From the NCBI GenBank assembly GCA_016946835.1, contig JACVTC010000084.1, positions 295,501 to 359,500 of the forward strand: 64,000 bases of DNA. Direction: 5' to 3'. The translations under genes were made by a program, and so were the position numbers. Source of the DNA: Neocallimastix lanati (nom. inval.) (taxonomy: Eukaryota; Neocallimastigomycota; Neocallimastigomycetes; Neocallimastigales; Neocallimastigaceae). The notes beneath the pieces were generated by a model. It made no database searches, was not told the origin of the DNA, and saw only the letters and a list, made by a program, of their open reading frames with translations. This document shows, piece after piece, positions 45,242 through 55,609 of the stretch (the first letter of the stretch is position 1; the number at the start of each line of letters is the position of its first letter).

Positions 45242-45302
<61 letters not shown>
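45242..45302. repeat. ~60-bp poly-T tract
   Basis: Longest homopolymer in the window. Others in this leader are at ~44777-44820, ~45770-45798, ~45838-45881 and ~45999-46042. Apart from the structured domain at 45477, I see nothing else in 45100-46326. Confidence 0.9.
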
Positions 45303-45309
<7 letters not shown>

Positions 45310-45476
45310 TATTTTATACAATAATATCCTAGAAAATAAAAAAAAATAAAAGGTTAAGTAGTATAATGGTATTTATAAATTTTTATTATTTGAATATTTA
45401 AAGAAGAATAAAAAGTTAAATTATAAATATTTATTATTAATAATTCTCAAAAGAATATTAATTACGATTTTCCAAT

Positions 45477-45662
45477 AATATAAGTAATAAGTAGGTAGTA
45501 TACTCGTAGCCAGCTTGCCCACTTGCTCAGGCGTCATGTACTACTCGTACCAGTGATTCTCCTACACGTTTATACGTTTGTAGAATAGTTCAGAGCTTCC
45601 CAGCGCGCCGACTGTGAAAGAATAAACTAATCACGGAAACCACTTATTATTTTACTTATATT
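45477..45662 (-). other. Structured leader RNA domain of element C
   Basis: Homologue of the E1 and B domains. Long outer stem AATATAAGT/ACTTATATT plus AATAAGT/ACTTATT and GGT/ACC; inner hairpin around CTACACG/CGTTTGTAG between AGTGATT and AGTTCAGAG; GTAGTATAC, AGCTTGCC, GGCGTCATG and AATAAACTAATC are also recognisable. TGCTTCTAAAG follows, as after the E1 domain. Confidence 0.55.
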
Positions 45663-45765
45663 ATTGCTTCTAAAGCAACAATATTCTTTTTTGAAAAATA
45701 AATAATAATTTTATAATAGAACTTCTTAAAGTTCTTCCGTTATATTTTATTTTTATTTTTATTTT

Positions 45766-45802
<37 letters not shown>

Positions 45803-45832
45803 AAAATTTTTTTATATTAAAATTTTTCTAAT

Positions 45833-45883
<51 letters not shown>

Positions 45884-45992
45884 TAAAATTTTACTAATAA
45901 ATTTTATTATTATTATTATTTATTACTTATAATATATACTTTATTATTTAATTAAATTGAATAATATGAATACTATTTAATTATCTTTAAAA

Positions 45993-46044
<52 letters not shown>

Positions 46045-46326
46045 TTAATTATTAAAGATAAATTTAATTTAATTTGCAGTTTATTTAACGTATATTATTT
46101 GTTGATTAATTTATATTAATAACTTTAATTTATAATAATTTATTGCTATAATATTTTATTTGCATATTATTAAGATAAATTTATTTGAGTCTATTACTAT
46201 GAATAATTTAGAGTTATTCTAAAACTAGACTAATTTATTGTATTAATTATTGTTTAATATTACCATTGAATAACTAGGCTTATTCTAATATTAAACTAAA
46301 AAAAAATTTACTTACCACCGGGGCAA

Positions 46327-46344
46327 CAAGAGGATTCTCCACCA
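46327..46344 (-). other. tRNA primer-binding site of element C
   Basis: Minus strand TGGTGGAGAATCCTCTTG, one nt from the 5' LTR, complementary to CAAGAGGATTCTCCACCA. Confidence 0.75.
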
Positions 46345-46345
46345 T

Positions 46346-47320
46346 TGATTTATACCTAATATTCTTAATCTACAAAAATTAAATTTTGCAGAAGTGAATA
46401 AAAGGATAAATACTGAATAAAAATTGATTTAAGGGATTTAAAAAAAATAAATATGTTTTATTATTAAACACAAAAATGTTTTATTAAAAAAATTTATTTT
46501 TATTTTAATATTAATCTTTATTTATTTAATAATTAATTTTGTTTAAATTAATAAAATAATTGTTAAAAACTAATAAAATAATAAAATGAAATATTTATTA
46601 TTTATACTAATTTATTTTAAATTTTAATAATAAAATTGATTATTAATAACTAATAAAATATTTATAATAATTTATTAACTAATTAATAATCATACTTTTT
46701 GATTATTAAAACTAATAAAATATTTATAATAATTTATTAAATAATTAATAATAAAGAATAATTTATAAGAAATATTTACATGTTTTTATATTTTTCTTTG
46801 ATTTTAAACTATTTACATTAAAAATAATAAAATTAATAAAAGAGAAATAAAGAATAATTTATTATTAAATTAAACAATATTTACAATTAAAATGTTAATA
46901 AAGATGAGTTTTAAAATGTTATTTTAATTATAATTTGTTTATAAAAGTTGAGTTATAAAATAAATAAAATAATCATTATTTTAAATAAAAGTAACTTAAA
47001 AAATTATTTAACTAGTTAATTTTAATTTTGAGATGTTTATAAGTTTGTTTATTTGTTATTTATAATTTATTAAATTTGTTTATTATTTTGTTTGTTTGTT
47101 GTTTTAGAAAAATATTATTTATTAATTTATTTTAGTTTTTAATTAAAATTATTAATGATTAATTAATTTATTATTATTTTATTTTAATTATCTTTATTTA
47201 ATTAATTTTTCTTAAATATGGATTTAATTTTTTGTTTAGAATGGATTAATTTTTGGGTTAAGTTAGACAGAATTTGTTTTTTTATTATTTATTTTAATTT
47301 AATAATTTTGTTATTTATCA
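46346..47320 (-). repeat. C 5' LTR
   Basis: 975 bp, apparently identical to 41374-42348. Ends 13 bp before tRNA-iMet 4. Confidence 0.92.
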
Positions 47321-47333
47321 CCAAAACGAAGGA

Positions 47334-47405
47334 AGCAGCGTAGCGCAGTGGAAGCGTGGTGGGCTCATAACCCACAGGTCGTATGATCGAAACATACCGC
47401 TGCTA
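47334..47405 (+). tRNA. Initiator tRNA-Met (CAT), copy 4
   Basis: Identical to copies 1 and 3. The 5' flank CCAAAACGAAGGA carries the target duplications of C and, before it, of LTR D2. Confidence 0.97.
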
Positions 47406-47486
47406 AGTGAACTATATTTTTTTTAAGATTTATTTATTTAATTTACTTCTTTTATTTTTAATTTATAAAAAAACTAAAACTAAAAA

Positions 47487-47887
47487 AATAACACTAACAC
47501 TAACACAAACAATAACAATGCTAATAATAATAACAATAACAATAACAATAACAATAACAATAACAATAACAATAACAATAACAATAACAATAACAATAAC
47601 AATAACAATAACAATAACAATAACAATAACAATAACAATAACAATAACAATAACAATAACAATAACAATAACAATAACAATAACAATAACAATAACAATA
47701 ACAATAACAATAACAATAACAATAACAATAACAATAACAATAACAATAACAATAACAATAACAATAACAATAACAATAACAATAACAATAACAATAACAA
47801 AAACAATAATAATAACAATAACAATAACAATAACAATAACAATAACAATAACAATAACAATAACAATAAAAATAAAAATAAAATAAA

Positions 47888-47918
<31 letters not shown>

Positions 47919-48065
47919 TAAAAATAAAAATAAAAATAAAAATAAAAATAAAAATAAAAATAAAAATAAAAATAAAAATAAAAATAAAAATAAAAATAAA
48001 AATAAAAATAAAAATAAAAATAAAAATAAAAATAAAAATAAAAATAAAAATAAAAATAAAAATAA

Positions 48066-48096
<31 letters not shown>

Positions 48097-48151
48097 TAAA
48101 AATAAAAATAAAAATAAAAATAAAAATAAAAATAAAAATAAAAATAAAAAT
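47487..48151. repeat. Two-phase microsatellite after tRNA-iMet 4
   Basis: The longest version: ~350 bp (ACAATA)n followed by ~280 bp (AATAAA)n. Long Thr-Ile and poly-Leu frames through it are artefacts. Confidence 0.92.
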
Positions 48152-48480
48152 ATGAAAACTTATCTAGGTTTTTCTATCTAATCTTTTCCTAGATAAGAGA
48201 TTTGTTAAGATTAGAAAATCCTTTCTTATTTAACCTTATTTTCATAAAAAAATATAAATAAGGCTCTTGAGTTCTCTTTGAGAAATCAAGAGTTATTATT
48301 ATAAAAAACATAGTTATAATAGTAACAATTTTATATTTTTAACTTTAATAAATTAATAAAAATATTTTATTCAAAAACATATTTTTAAAATCAATTTATA
48401 CAAACAATTCTTCCCTTACTTTTTGTGTTATTATTATAATTAATTTTATAATAAACTCTAAAGGTAAAAAAATTTATTTT
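48152..48480 (+). repeat. LTR E fragment
   Basis: Homologous to 26378-26700: 'cttatctaggtttttc', TATAAATA, 27 nt, AAGAGTTATTAT, then 'ataataaactc'. Both ends of the LTR are missing. Its expected leader (TGGTAGACTCGGGG) is found at 61367, on the far side of elements 5 and 6. Confidence 0.65.
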
Positions 48481-48499
48481 ATTTTATTTTCTCAACTTA

Positions 48500-48595
48500 A
48501 ATAATCTAATTTATTAATAATCTAATTTATTAAACTATTTTATAATATTATATTCTTCACTCTGAATTTTATATTTTTATGGGTGCATCACACCA
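48500..48595 (-). repeat. Element 5 3' LTR, truncated
   Basis: Matches the last ~95 bp of 54633-55190, ending GGGTGCATCACACCA; joined at its left to an LTR E fragment. Confidence 0.7.
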
Positions 48596-48698
48596 AGACG
48601 CCCCCACTAATTTTAGACTTACTATGGAAGTCTACAAATTACGAATTAATATTGAGAATTAATAATATTGATATTAATATTATTATTATTATTATTAT

Positions 48699-48745
<47 letters not shown>

Positions 48746-48790
48746 ACAATAATAATTACTAACAATTTTTTTTTTTATTTATTTACATAT

Positions 48791-51700
48791 TTACAAATTA
48801 CCTATTTCAGTAAAATATGGTATAATGTTTTTGAGGTGTACATTTCTTTCAGCTATTTCTCCAGAAATTGGATCACAAACAGTAACGGTATTTAATTCTC
48901 TCTTAACAATTTTTAGTGGACCTATAAAGTAAGGGTCCAATTTCCTTCTATTAAAGGCTTTTATCAGAATTAGATCTCCCGGTTTAAAATCAGCTCTCAA
49001 TCTTTTCATTTGTCTTGGTCTATCCATCCATAATTTGTTAGCGATTTCAATATTTTTAATTGCCTCTTCTATCCATTTATGATGATTAATAAATTTCCTT
49101 ATCCAATATTCTTCTTTATATTCATTTTTATTTATTCCTCCCACATTTAATCCGAGTTCGAAAGGCTGTAAATCTTTTCTCCCATATAGTAACTCAAAAC
49201 TACTGAATTTAGTAACTTCATTTTTACACGTTCGGAGAGCCCATAAAGCACTTGGTAGCACGTCATCCCAATCTTCTTCTGAATTTCCTAATATCCTTAA
49301 GTACTTAGAGATCTCCTTATTCCGGTTCTCAACTTCGCCATTGGAGGCAAGATGATAGGTTGTAATGAATCGAACAAAAACGTCATGGAGATCTAAAAAT
49401 GCCTTGGTCTTATCCGAACAAAATTGTGGCCCATTATCAGTAATTAGTTGTTCTGGGGTTCTATGTCTTGCAAAAACCCCTTTCAAGAACCTTATAACAT
49501 CCTCGGATTCAGTCTTTTGTAAGGGCTCTGCTTCGACCCACTTGGTTAAATAATCCACCAATACTATTATATACTTATTTCCTCTCCTTGTGGTAGGCAA
49601 AGGCCCAATAAGATCTAGTCCTACCCTTGAAAATGGCAATCCTGGTGCAGTTGGAATATCCTCCGTATATTGGTTTAAGGCTTGAGGCTTGTAAGTTTGA
49701 CATTTATGACATCCCTTTACGTATAATTTCACGTCATGGCTCATGTTACTCCAATAGTAGTCACGTTTTAATCTACAATATGTTTTGAAAATTCCTTCGT
49801 GACCTATATTGTGCGCAGACTCCAATAATCGTAATTTTTCTTCTGGTTTTACCACTATTTTTCTAAGACTATTACCTTGCTTATAGTATTTAGTACCCAT
49901 TTATTTCGATAATTTTATTATTAACAAAATTTTGTATATTTATATTATTGTGGAAATTACTATCCTTCTTAGATTCTGACGTCCCTTTTACCTCACTATT
50001 TACATTTATTAATTCAATCTCGGTACTTAATATAGATTTATCGTTGGGTATTACTGGATCCATTGTTAATCTTGATAGAGCATCAGCGACTACGTTCTTC
50101 TTACCTTCTTCATATTTTACTTTCACCTTTAGAGAACTAAGAAAAATTATCCATTTAGCGTGTCTAGAGGAGGTTGGTTCCGTATTCTTAAAGAATCCCA
50201 CTAATGGCTTGTGATCTGTAATTAATATTGGCTCAGGTTTACCGCCACAGATATAATGTTTGAATTTTTTTACACAATAAAAAGCAGCAAGTCCTTCTAA
50301 ATCTTTAACATTATAATTTAGTTCAGCTGACTTCAAAGTTCTACTAACAAAATGCAAAGGATGTTTATTTCCATCCTCATCCTTTTGAATTAAAACCCCT
50401 CCAATCCCTTTTCTTGATGCATCAGTTCTGATAATAAATTCTTTGTCAAAATCCGGTAATGAGCAGTTATTAATCTATCCTTTAATGTCTGAAAGGATAG
50501 ATCCTCCTCGGGGCCCAGTGAAAGTTAGAATTTTTCTTTAATAGTTTAATTAAGGAAGTAGCTTCGGCAGCGAAGTTCGGAATGAACTTCCTGTAGTAAC
50601 CAACGGTTCCCAGAAACGATCTTACATCTGTAATATTTTTCGGAGGTAACCATCGCTTTATTACTTCTACTTTAGTAGGGACCGGCTTTAAACCATCCAC
50701 CGTAAGTAAATGACCCAGCAACTCCACTTCCTTTTGGAAGAAGTGACATTTTTCTATATTGATCTTTAAATTGTTTTCTCTGAGGATTTTAAAAACTTTA
50801 ACTATATCTTCTAAATGTTTTTCAAAAGAGCCAGAAAAAATAATAACATTATCGATATAAATAAAAATACAATTCAAAAAAATTTTATTCATCTCCCGTT
50901 GAAAGGTAGCGGGAGCATTAATTAGTCCATATGGCATTACATTAAACTCGTAGTTACCAAAAATTGTAGTGAATGCCGTTTTATCTTTATCTTGTTCAAA
51001 CATGGGTACTTGATGATACCCCGAAAAGAGATCTAGGGTAGTAAGTATTTTAGCTGTATTCCCAATAGCATAAAGAATTTCATCGATTCGAGGAAGCGCG
51101 TAAGAATCCTTAATCGTACAGTTGTTCAACTTACTGTAATCTATGCACAATCTATATTTCCCGTTTTTCTTTTCCACTAAGATCGCGGGAGATGCCCAAG
51201 CAGAATCTGAGGGTTCTATTAGTTTGTTTTTGATTAATTTAGTGATCTCCTCCTTCAATACCTTAAAATGTACACGGGACAATCTATGTGGTTTCTGTTT
51301 AAATGGTGTAATCCCTGGAAGAAGATTTATTCTATGAGGTAGTAGCTTCGTATTTCCTAAATCGTCCGTTTTTATGGCTAAGACCTCTTTATATTCCTCA
51401 AAGATTCGATTCACGCGGCTTTTAAATTTGTTCGTTACTTCCTCAACAATTTTCTTAATAATATCTTGTTTAGATTCTACCTCTTCTTGTTCTTCTATAG
51501 TTGATTTGGGAACTTCCTTTATCTCTTCAATTTCGTTATTGTTCTTCTTAATGGTTAAAAGCATAGGCACACCATTATTTATCTCTTGGACATCCTCTTG
51601 TTCCTCAACCTCTTGCTCTTCACTTTCAGAGTCAGAACTCGTTGGTAGTTTAATATCATACCTAAGATGAGCAATCTCCACATTATTATTAGAATTATCA

Positions 51701-52987
51701 ATAAGATACAGTTTATCATTAACAAAGTCTAATATGAATCTATTTCTTTTTAGTGAATCGATTCCAACAAGTAAGTCTAATAGGTCACTCTTTTCGATTA
51801 CACGGAATTTTTCTTCAAATGTATAAGAGCCAATTTTTATCTTTAATTTATATATGTCAGTACGTGTGTTTGCATTCGAGAAAACTTGAAATATGGTTTC
51901 CATTATTCTTCCGATTGGTTTTAAGGTGGATTTTAATTTCCTTAAAAATTCTCTTGATACCATATTAACACTGGAGCAGGAGTCTAACAGAATATCCGTA
52001 TTTACCCCTTCTACCCATCCATTCACTTTAACAATCTTATTTTTATTGATGGCAGTAATTACATTGGTAATTGTATTTGTAGCAAGTGGGGGTTCTAATC
52101 GTAATTTTTGAGAAAAAGCTGTCCTAAATTTCGGAAATAAATCGAGTAAATGTACTAACTTAGTGGTAACCTCCGTTGAAGCTATTTCACCTATTAAGTC
52201 GTCCATTTTAAAATTCTCAAATCCTTTCATTAATCTTATATGTCTTTCCACTTGATCAATTTTTCGTTTGGATTCTTCATTTCTGGTTTGTACTACACTT
52301 TCTTTAATTTCTTTAATTCTCTCCGCTCTAGCTTTTCTCTTGGCATTTGAAATATTTTTCTCATTAATGATAGAAACGTCTAATTGTTCTAACTTCTCTG
52401 TTTTGTTTTTATCTATTTGTTCTTTATTTGTTCTATGAACTTGCTTATTAAGGTCATTTGTTATTTCAATTGAATTCTTCACGCTTGTGTCCTGCTTATG
52501 GTTATTTATTCCTTCAACTTCCTTCATTTCCACATCATTATTAGTAAGTGCATGATGGTTTTTTTGTGGAATTGTGTTTCATGGCATTAGTGTTGATAGC
52601 GATGGGATTATCTATTAATCTATCCTTTCTTTTTATTGATTCATATTTGTTGGGTGGATCATCTTCCTTAGGTTTATACGGGGTCCTCATTTTAACTTTT
52701 ATGGATTTATCTTTTCTTGTAGCTGCAAGTACATTGTTATTTATGGTATTAGTGTTAGTTTTCGTAATATCAAAATAATTACTATGATCATTTTTATCAG
52801 AGTTTATTTCCTCTGATTCATTATAAATGGAATCATCATTATAATTAATTTTTGTTGTAGTATAATTATTTAATTTTGTATATTCTTTATTAACTTCATT
52901 ATTAATATTTGTATTTTTATTTTCAATTCTAGTATTCTCAAAAGTATCATTGTTTTCATTACTTGCACATATATCGTTAAACTCCAC
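48791..52987 (-). pseudogene. Pol of element 5 (PR-RT-RNase H-IN), frameshifted
   Basis: Four open blocks: 52541-52987 (N-terminal linker), 50482-52533 (protease LLDSCSSVNMV, RT YRLCIDYSKLN and YGLINAPATFQ), 49890-50357 (RNase H, HFVSRTLKSAE, ITDHKPLVGFF, DALSRL) and 48791-49900 (integrase: HNIGHEGIFKTY, C..C, GLDLIGP, ITDNGPQF, SNGEVENRN). Breaks lie in an A7 run near 52560, near 50518 and 50465 around the RT/RNase H junction, and a 1-nt shift near 49905. The RT active site reads YIDN instead of YIDD (50848-50850), removing a catalytic Asp. The -1 frame from gag is open as far as 52541. Confidence 0.9.
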
Positions 52988-53088
52988 ATGTTTATTGGAA
53001 TTTTCATCTTTATATAAATAATTTTTTTTATCCTTTGTTTCTAGAATACTAGTATTAATATTATAATTTATTAAGTTGGTTTGTTTAC

Positions 53089-53122
53089 TGGAAGTTATCC
53101 TTCTCCCATTTACAAGTTTAAA
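53089..53122 (-). promoter_or_regulatory. Element 5 gag-pol -1 frameshift signal
   Basis: Heptamer T TTA AAC (53116-53122), 7 nt, hairpin TGGGAG/CTTCCA with one G:U pair and an 8-nt loop (53089-53108). Gag stop at 53110-53112. Confidence 0.85.
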
Positions 53123-54291
53123 TTTCTTTTAGGAAGTAAACCTTTCTCTTCCATATCAGCTAGTTGTTTAAATGTATATGGACAATTATTACTTTTGTGC
53201 CCAGTTTGATAGCAACGATGACAATAAATATTTACTTTATTTCGACTAGCACCTTCAGTATTCTCTTTATTAATTTGACTTTGATTGTTATTAGGGTTAC
53301 CGTTCATAACTTCATCGTTGTTATTCTGTTGATAATTTCTTCTTAGGGGTTCGTTATAAGCATTAAAATTAGAACTAGTGGAGTAATTGTTATTATTATA
53401 GTAATGCGTTGGTCTCATAGAAAAGTTACCATATTCCTTGTTATTATAGCTATTACTGTTATTATAGATTCTATTTATATTGTTGTTGTTATTAGGTATG
53501 TTTCCATAATAGTTGTTCCTTCTAAAATTGTTATAATTATTAGTGTAGTCTCTAGAACTTGGATTATTGTACTGAAAGTAGTTCTGAAGACTATTTCTAA
53601 AGTTCCCATTATTGGTCGGCATACTGGACTCTAAATTATTATTAAAATAATTAAATGCATCTGTTCTATTTCTTCTAACATTCCCAATATTTTGTGTAAG
53701 CATAGATATGTTATTGGAAATTTTTCTTCTTGAACCATAGGTTTGATAGTTCTCTTGATTCGAAGCGGTTGCTCTTTCCCATTCCTTTTCAGCTTCTTCT
53801 GCGGTTTCTGCTATTTCATATGCTTCATTCAGACTTTCACATTTAGAAATGAATACTTGGGAATATGCGAAGTTTCTTGATTTGATGGAATTTCTATAAT
53901 TTTTAACAGATAATATCTTTTGATAATCTCTTGGAAGGTCATGATATAATCTTCTATACCTATCATTGAAACTTTTAATTGTCTCTTCACCTTGAATAAT
54001 GAGACCTTGTAAATAAGTAAGTTTGTCACCCTCCGTAACTCCTTTGTGTTTTTCTATGGCTTTTTGTATATCCTTTAAGGAAGGATATACATTGTTTCTT
54101 TTATCTACTAACCTCCTTAAAGCAGCCTTAGTATTAGCATCTACCGCCTCACAAGCCCAAGTAAATATTTTTTCTGGGTCTTTGATATTACAGACCCTCA
54201 TTAGATTACCAAGATCCTCAATCCAGTCCACCACATGGTTATCGTAATCTTCTAATAGTGGTAGAACCTTATAAATTTTTAGTGAGTCCAT
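53110..54291 (-). CDS. Gag of element 5
   Basis: 393 residues from MDSLKIYKVL (ATG 54291; the frame extends slightly upstream without ATG). Capsid-type domain with LQGLIIQGEETIKSFNDRYRRLY near residue 100, a long Asn/Tyr-rich linker (~200-345) and a zinc knuckle CHRCYQTGHKSNNC, ending LPKRNLNL at the slippery site. Uninterrupted despite the broken pol. Confidence 0.9.
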   Translation of the reverse strand: MDSLKIYKVLPLLEDYDNHVVDWIEDLGNLMRVCNIKDPEKIFTWACEAVDANTKAALRRLVDKRNNVYPSLKDIQKAIEKHKGVTEGDKLTYLQGLIIQGEETIKSFNDRYRRLYHDLPRDYQKILSVKNYRNSIKSRNFAYSQVFISKCESLNEAYEIAETAEEAEKEWERATASNQENYQTYGSRRKISNNISMLTQNIGNVRRNRTDAFNYFNNNLESSMPTNNGNFRNSLQNYFQYNNPSSRDYTNNYNNFRRNNYYGNIPNNNNNINRIYNNSNSYNNKEYGNFSMRPTHYYNNNNYSTSSNFNAYNEPLRRNYQQNNNDEVMNGNPNNNQSQINKENTEGASRNKVNIYCHRCYQTGHKSNNCPYTFKQLADMEEKGLLPKRNLNL

Positions 54292-54603
54292 TATAATCAC
54301 GCGTTTTGTATATATATATTTTATTATGATTATTATTATTTTTTTTTATAATAATTATTATTATTTCCAGCCTTACTTTTTATATTATTATTTTTTTTTT
54401 TTTTTTTATTTTTATTTTTATTTTTATCGTTATTTTAACTTTTATTTTTATTTTAATTTTTATTTATTTATTTTTTTTTTATTTTTTTATTTTTTTTATT
54501 TTTATTTTATTTTATTATTTTATTATTTTTATTTTATTTTATTTTATTTTATTTTTTTTTTATTATTTTTATTTTTATTCAATCTATTTCAATTTATCTT
54601 AAC

Positions 54604-54665
54604 GTGTCAACGCCCGAATTCTCCACCATTTTTGGTACGTGCTTGTACCTTGGGCTTATTGACAC
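54604..54665 (-). other. Inverted-repeat fold around primer site of element 5
   Basis: GTGTCAA (54604-54610) pairs with TTGACAC (54659-54665); inside, GCCC pairs with GGGC and GGTAC/GTACC form a hairpin. The primer site lies in the enclosed strand, as in the U5-leader folds of retroviruses. Confidence 0.5.
54611..54628 (-). other. tRNA primer-binding site of element 5
   Basis: TGGTGGAGAATTCGGGCG on the minus strand, four A from the LTR. Shares its first 11 nt with the C site, so both may use tRNAs with the same acceptor stem. Confidence 0.72.
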
Positions 54666-55190
54666 TTCACTTGTTAAAATAAATTATTCTAGATTGAATA
54701 AACACTTAAATTTTATAACTTTTATTTATTCTTATTATTAAGATATTTTATTTATTCTTTTTTTTTTTTTTTTACAATAATCATCTTTTTTTATATATAT
54801 AAATACAATAAAATATTTTATTTATTATAATTCTAAAATTCTATATTTCAATATTATAGGATATTAAATTATTAGTTATCTCTTTTATAACTCTATAATT
54901 TTTAATCCTAACTCTGTTCTTGAAATATATTATTTATCTCCGAATTATAATCTCCTCTACATCATCTCATTATTATTATTATTATTATTATTATTTTTTT
55001 TTTTCTATAAATCAATTTTAATATATACATCCTAAACAAATTTAAATTTAATTAATTTTTTAATTAATAAACAAAAAAAATTTTTTTTTTTTTTTTTTAA
55101 ATAATTTATTAAAAATCTAATTTATTAAACTATTTTATAATACTATATTCTTCACTATGAATTTTATATTTTTATGGGTGCATCGCACCA
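54633..55190 (-). repeat. Element 5 5' LTR (LTR H)
   Basis: 558 bp, plus-strand TGGTACGTGC...GCATCGCACCA; followed by AAAAA and element 6. Confidence 0.82.
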
Positions 55191-55195
55191 AAAAA

Positions 55196-55590
55196 TGGTC
55201 CATTACATCGAACTCCTAATTTATTTAAGGTAAATATTCTAATATTCCAAATAATACAAAATAATTTATTATTATTAAAATATTTAATTTCTTTCTTAAA
55301 TATTATTTTATTTAATTATCTCTTCATTTATAAAATTTTAAATCTCAATTTCACTTGATCTCAATTTCCCTAAATTGAGATCTCACTAAATCTCGAAATT
55401 ATTTTTTTTTTTTTTTTTAGTTAAACTATTTAACCTCTATTTTTAAATTAAATTATTTCTAATTTCTATATATTTTAAAAATTTAATACATTAAATTTTT
55501 GTACAACTTTACACTACATTTATAATTATTAATATTTATTTTCCACTCTAAGGCTATATTAATTTTATGGATTTCAATCGGTCTTGTACC
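55196..55590 (-). repeat. Element 6 3' LTR (LTR I)
   Basis: TGGTCCATTA...CTTGTACCA; a few substitutions relative to the 5' copy. Confidence 0.9.
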
Positions 55591-55609
55591 AAGATCCCCC
55601 GTCGCCAGT

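Larger units (their letters stand above)
41374..47320 (-). mobile_element. Non-autonomous Ty3/gypsy element C (Gag-PR, no RT or integrase)
   Basis: A 5.9-kb minus-strand element. Both LTRs are 975 bp (41374-42348, 46346-47320) and appear identical where compared. CCAA is duplicated at 41370-41373 and 47321-47324. Primer site TGGTGGAGAATCCTCTTG one nt from the LTR; polypurine-like tract AAGGGCCGAGAAAT. It encodes gag and a protease fused to an RNase H remnant. RT and nearly all integrase are absent. It ends 13 bp from tRNA-iMet 4, so it integrated recently using enzymes supplied by another element. Confidence 0.9.
48500..55190 (-). mobile_element. Decayed Ty3/gypsy element 5
   Basis: Minus-strand element with a complete 5' LTR H (54633-55190) but only ~95 bp of the 3' LTR (48500-48595). 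AAAA spacer and primer site TGGTGGAGAATTCGGGCG (54611-54628); polypurine tract TTAGTGGGGGCGTCT (48596-48610). Gag is intact. Pol has several frameshifts and an RT active-site change. 54302-54610 is a T-rich leader with no other feature seen. Confidence 0.85.

Noticed and set aside
47407-47886. Thr-Ile repeat frame and the opposite poly-Leu frame
   Set aside because: Both are translations of (ACAATA)n; length follows repeat number and no other coding signal is present.
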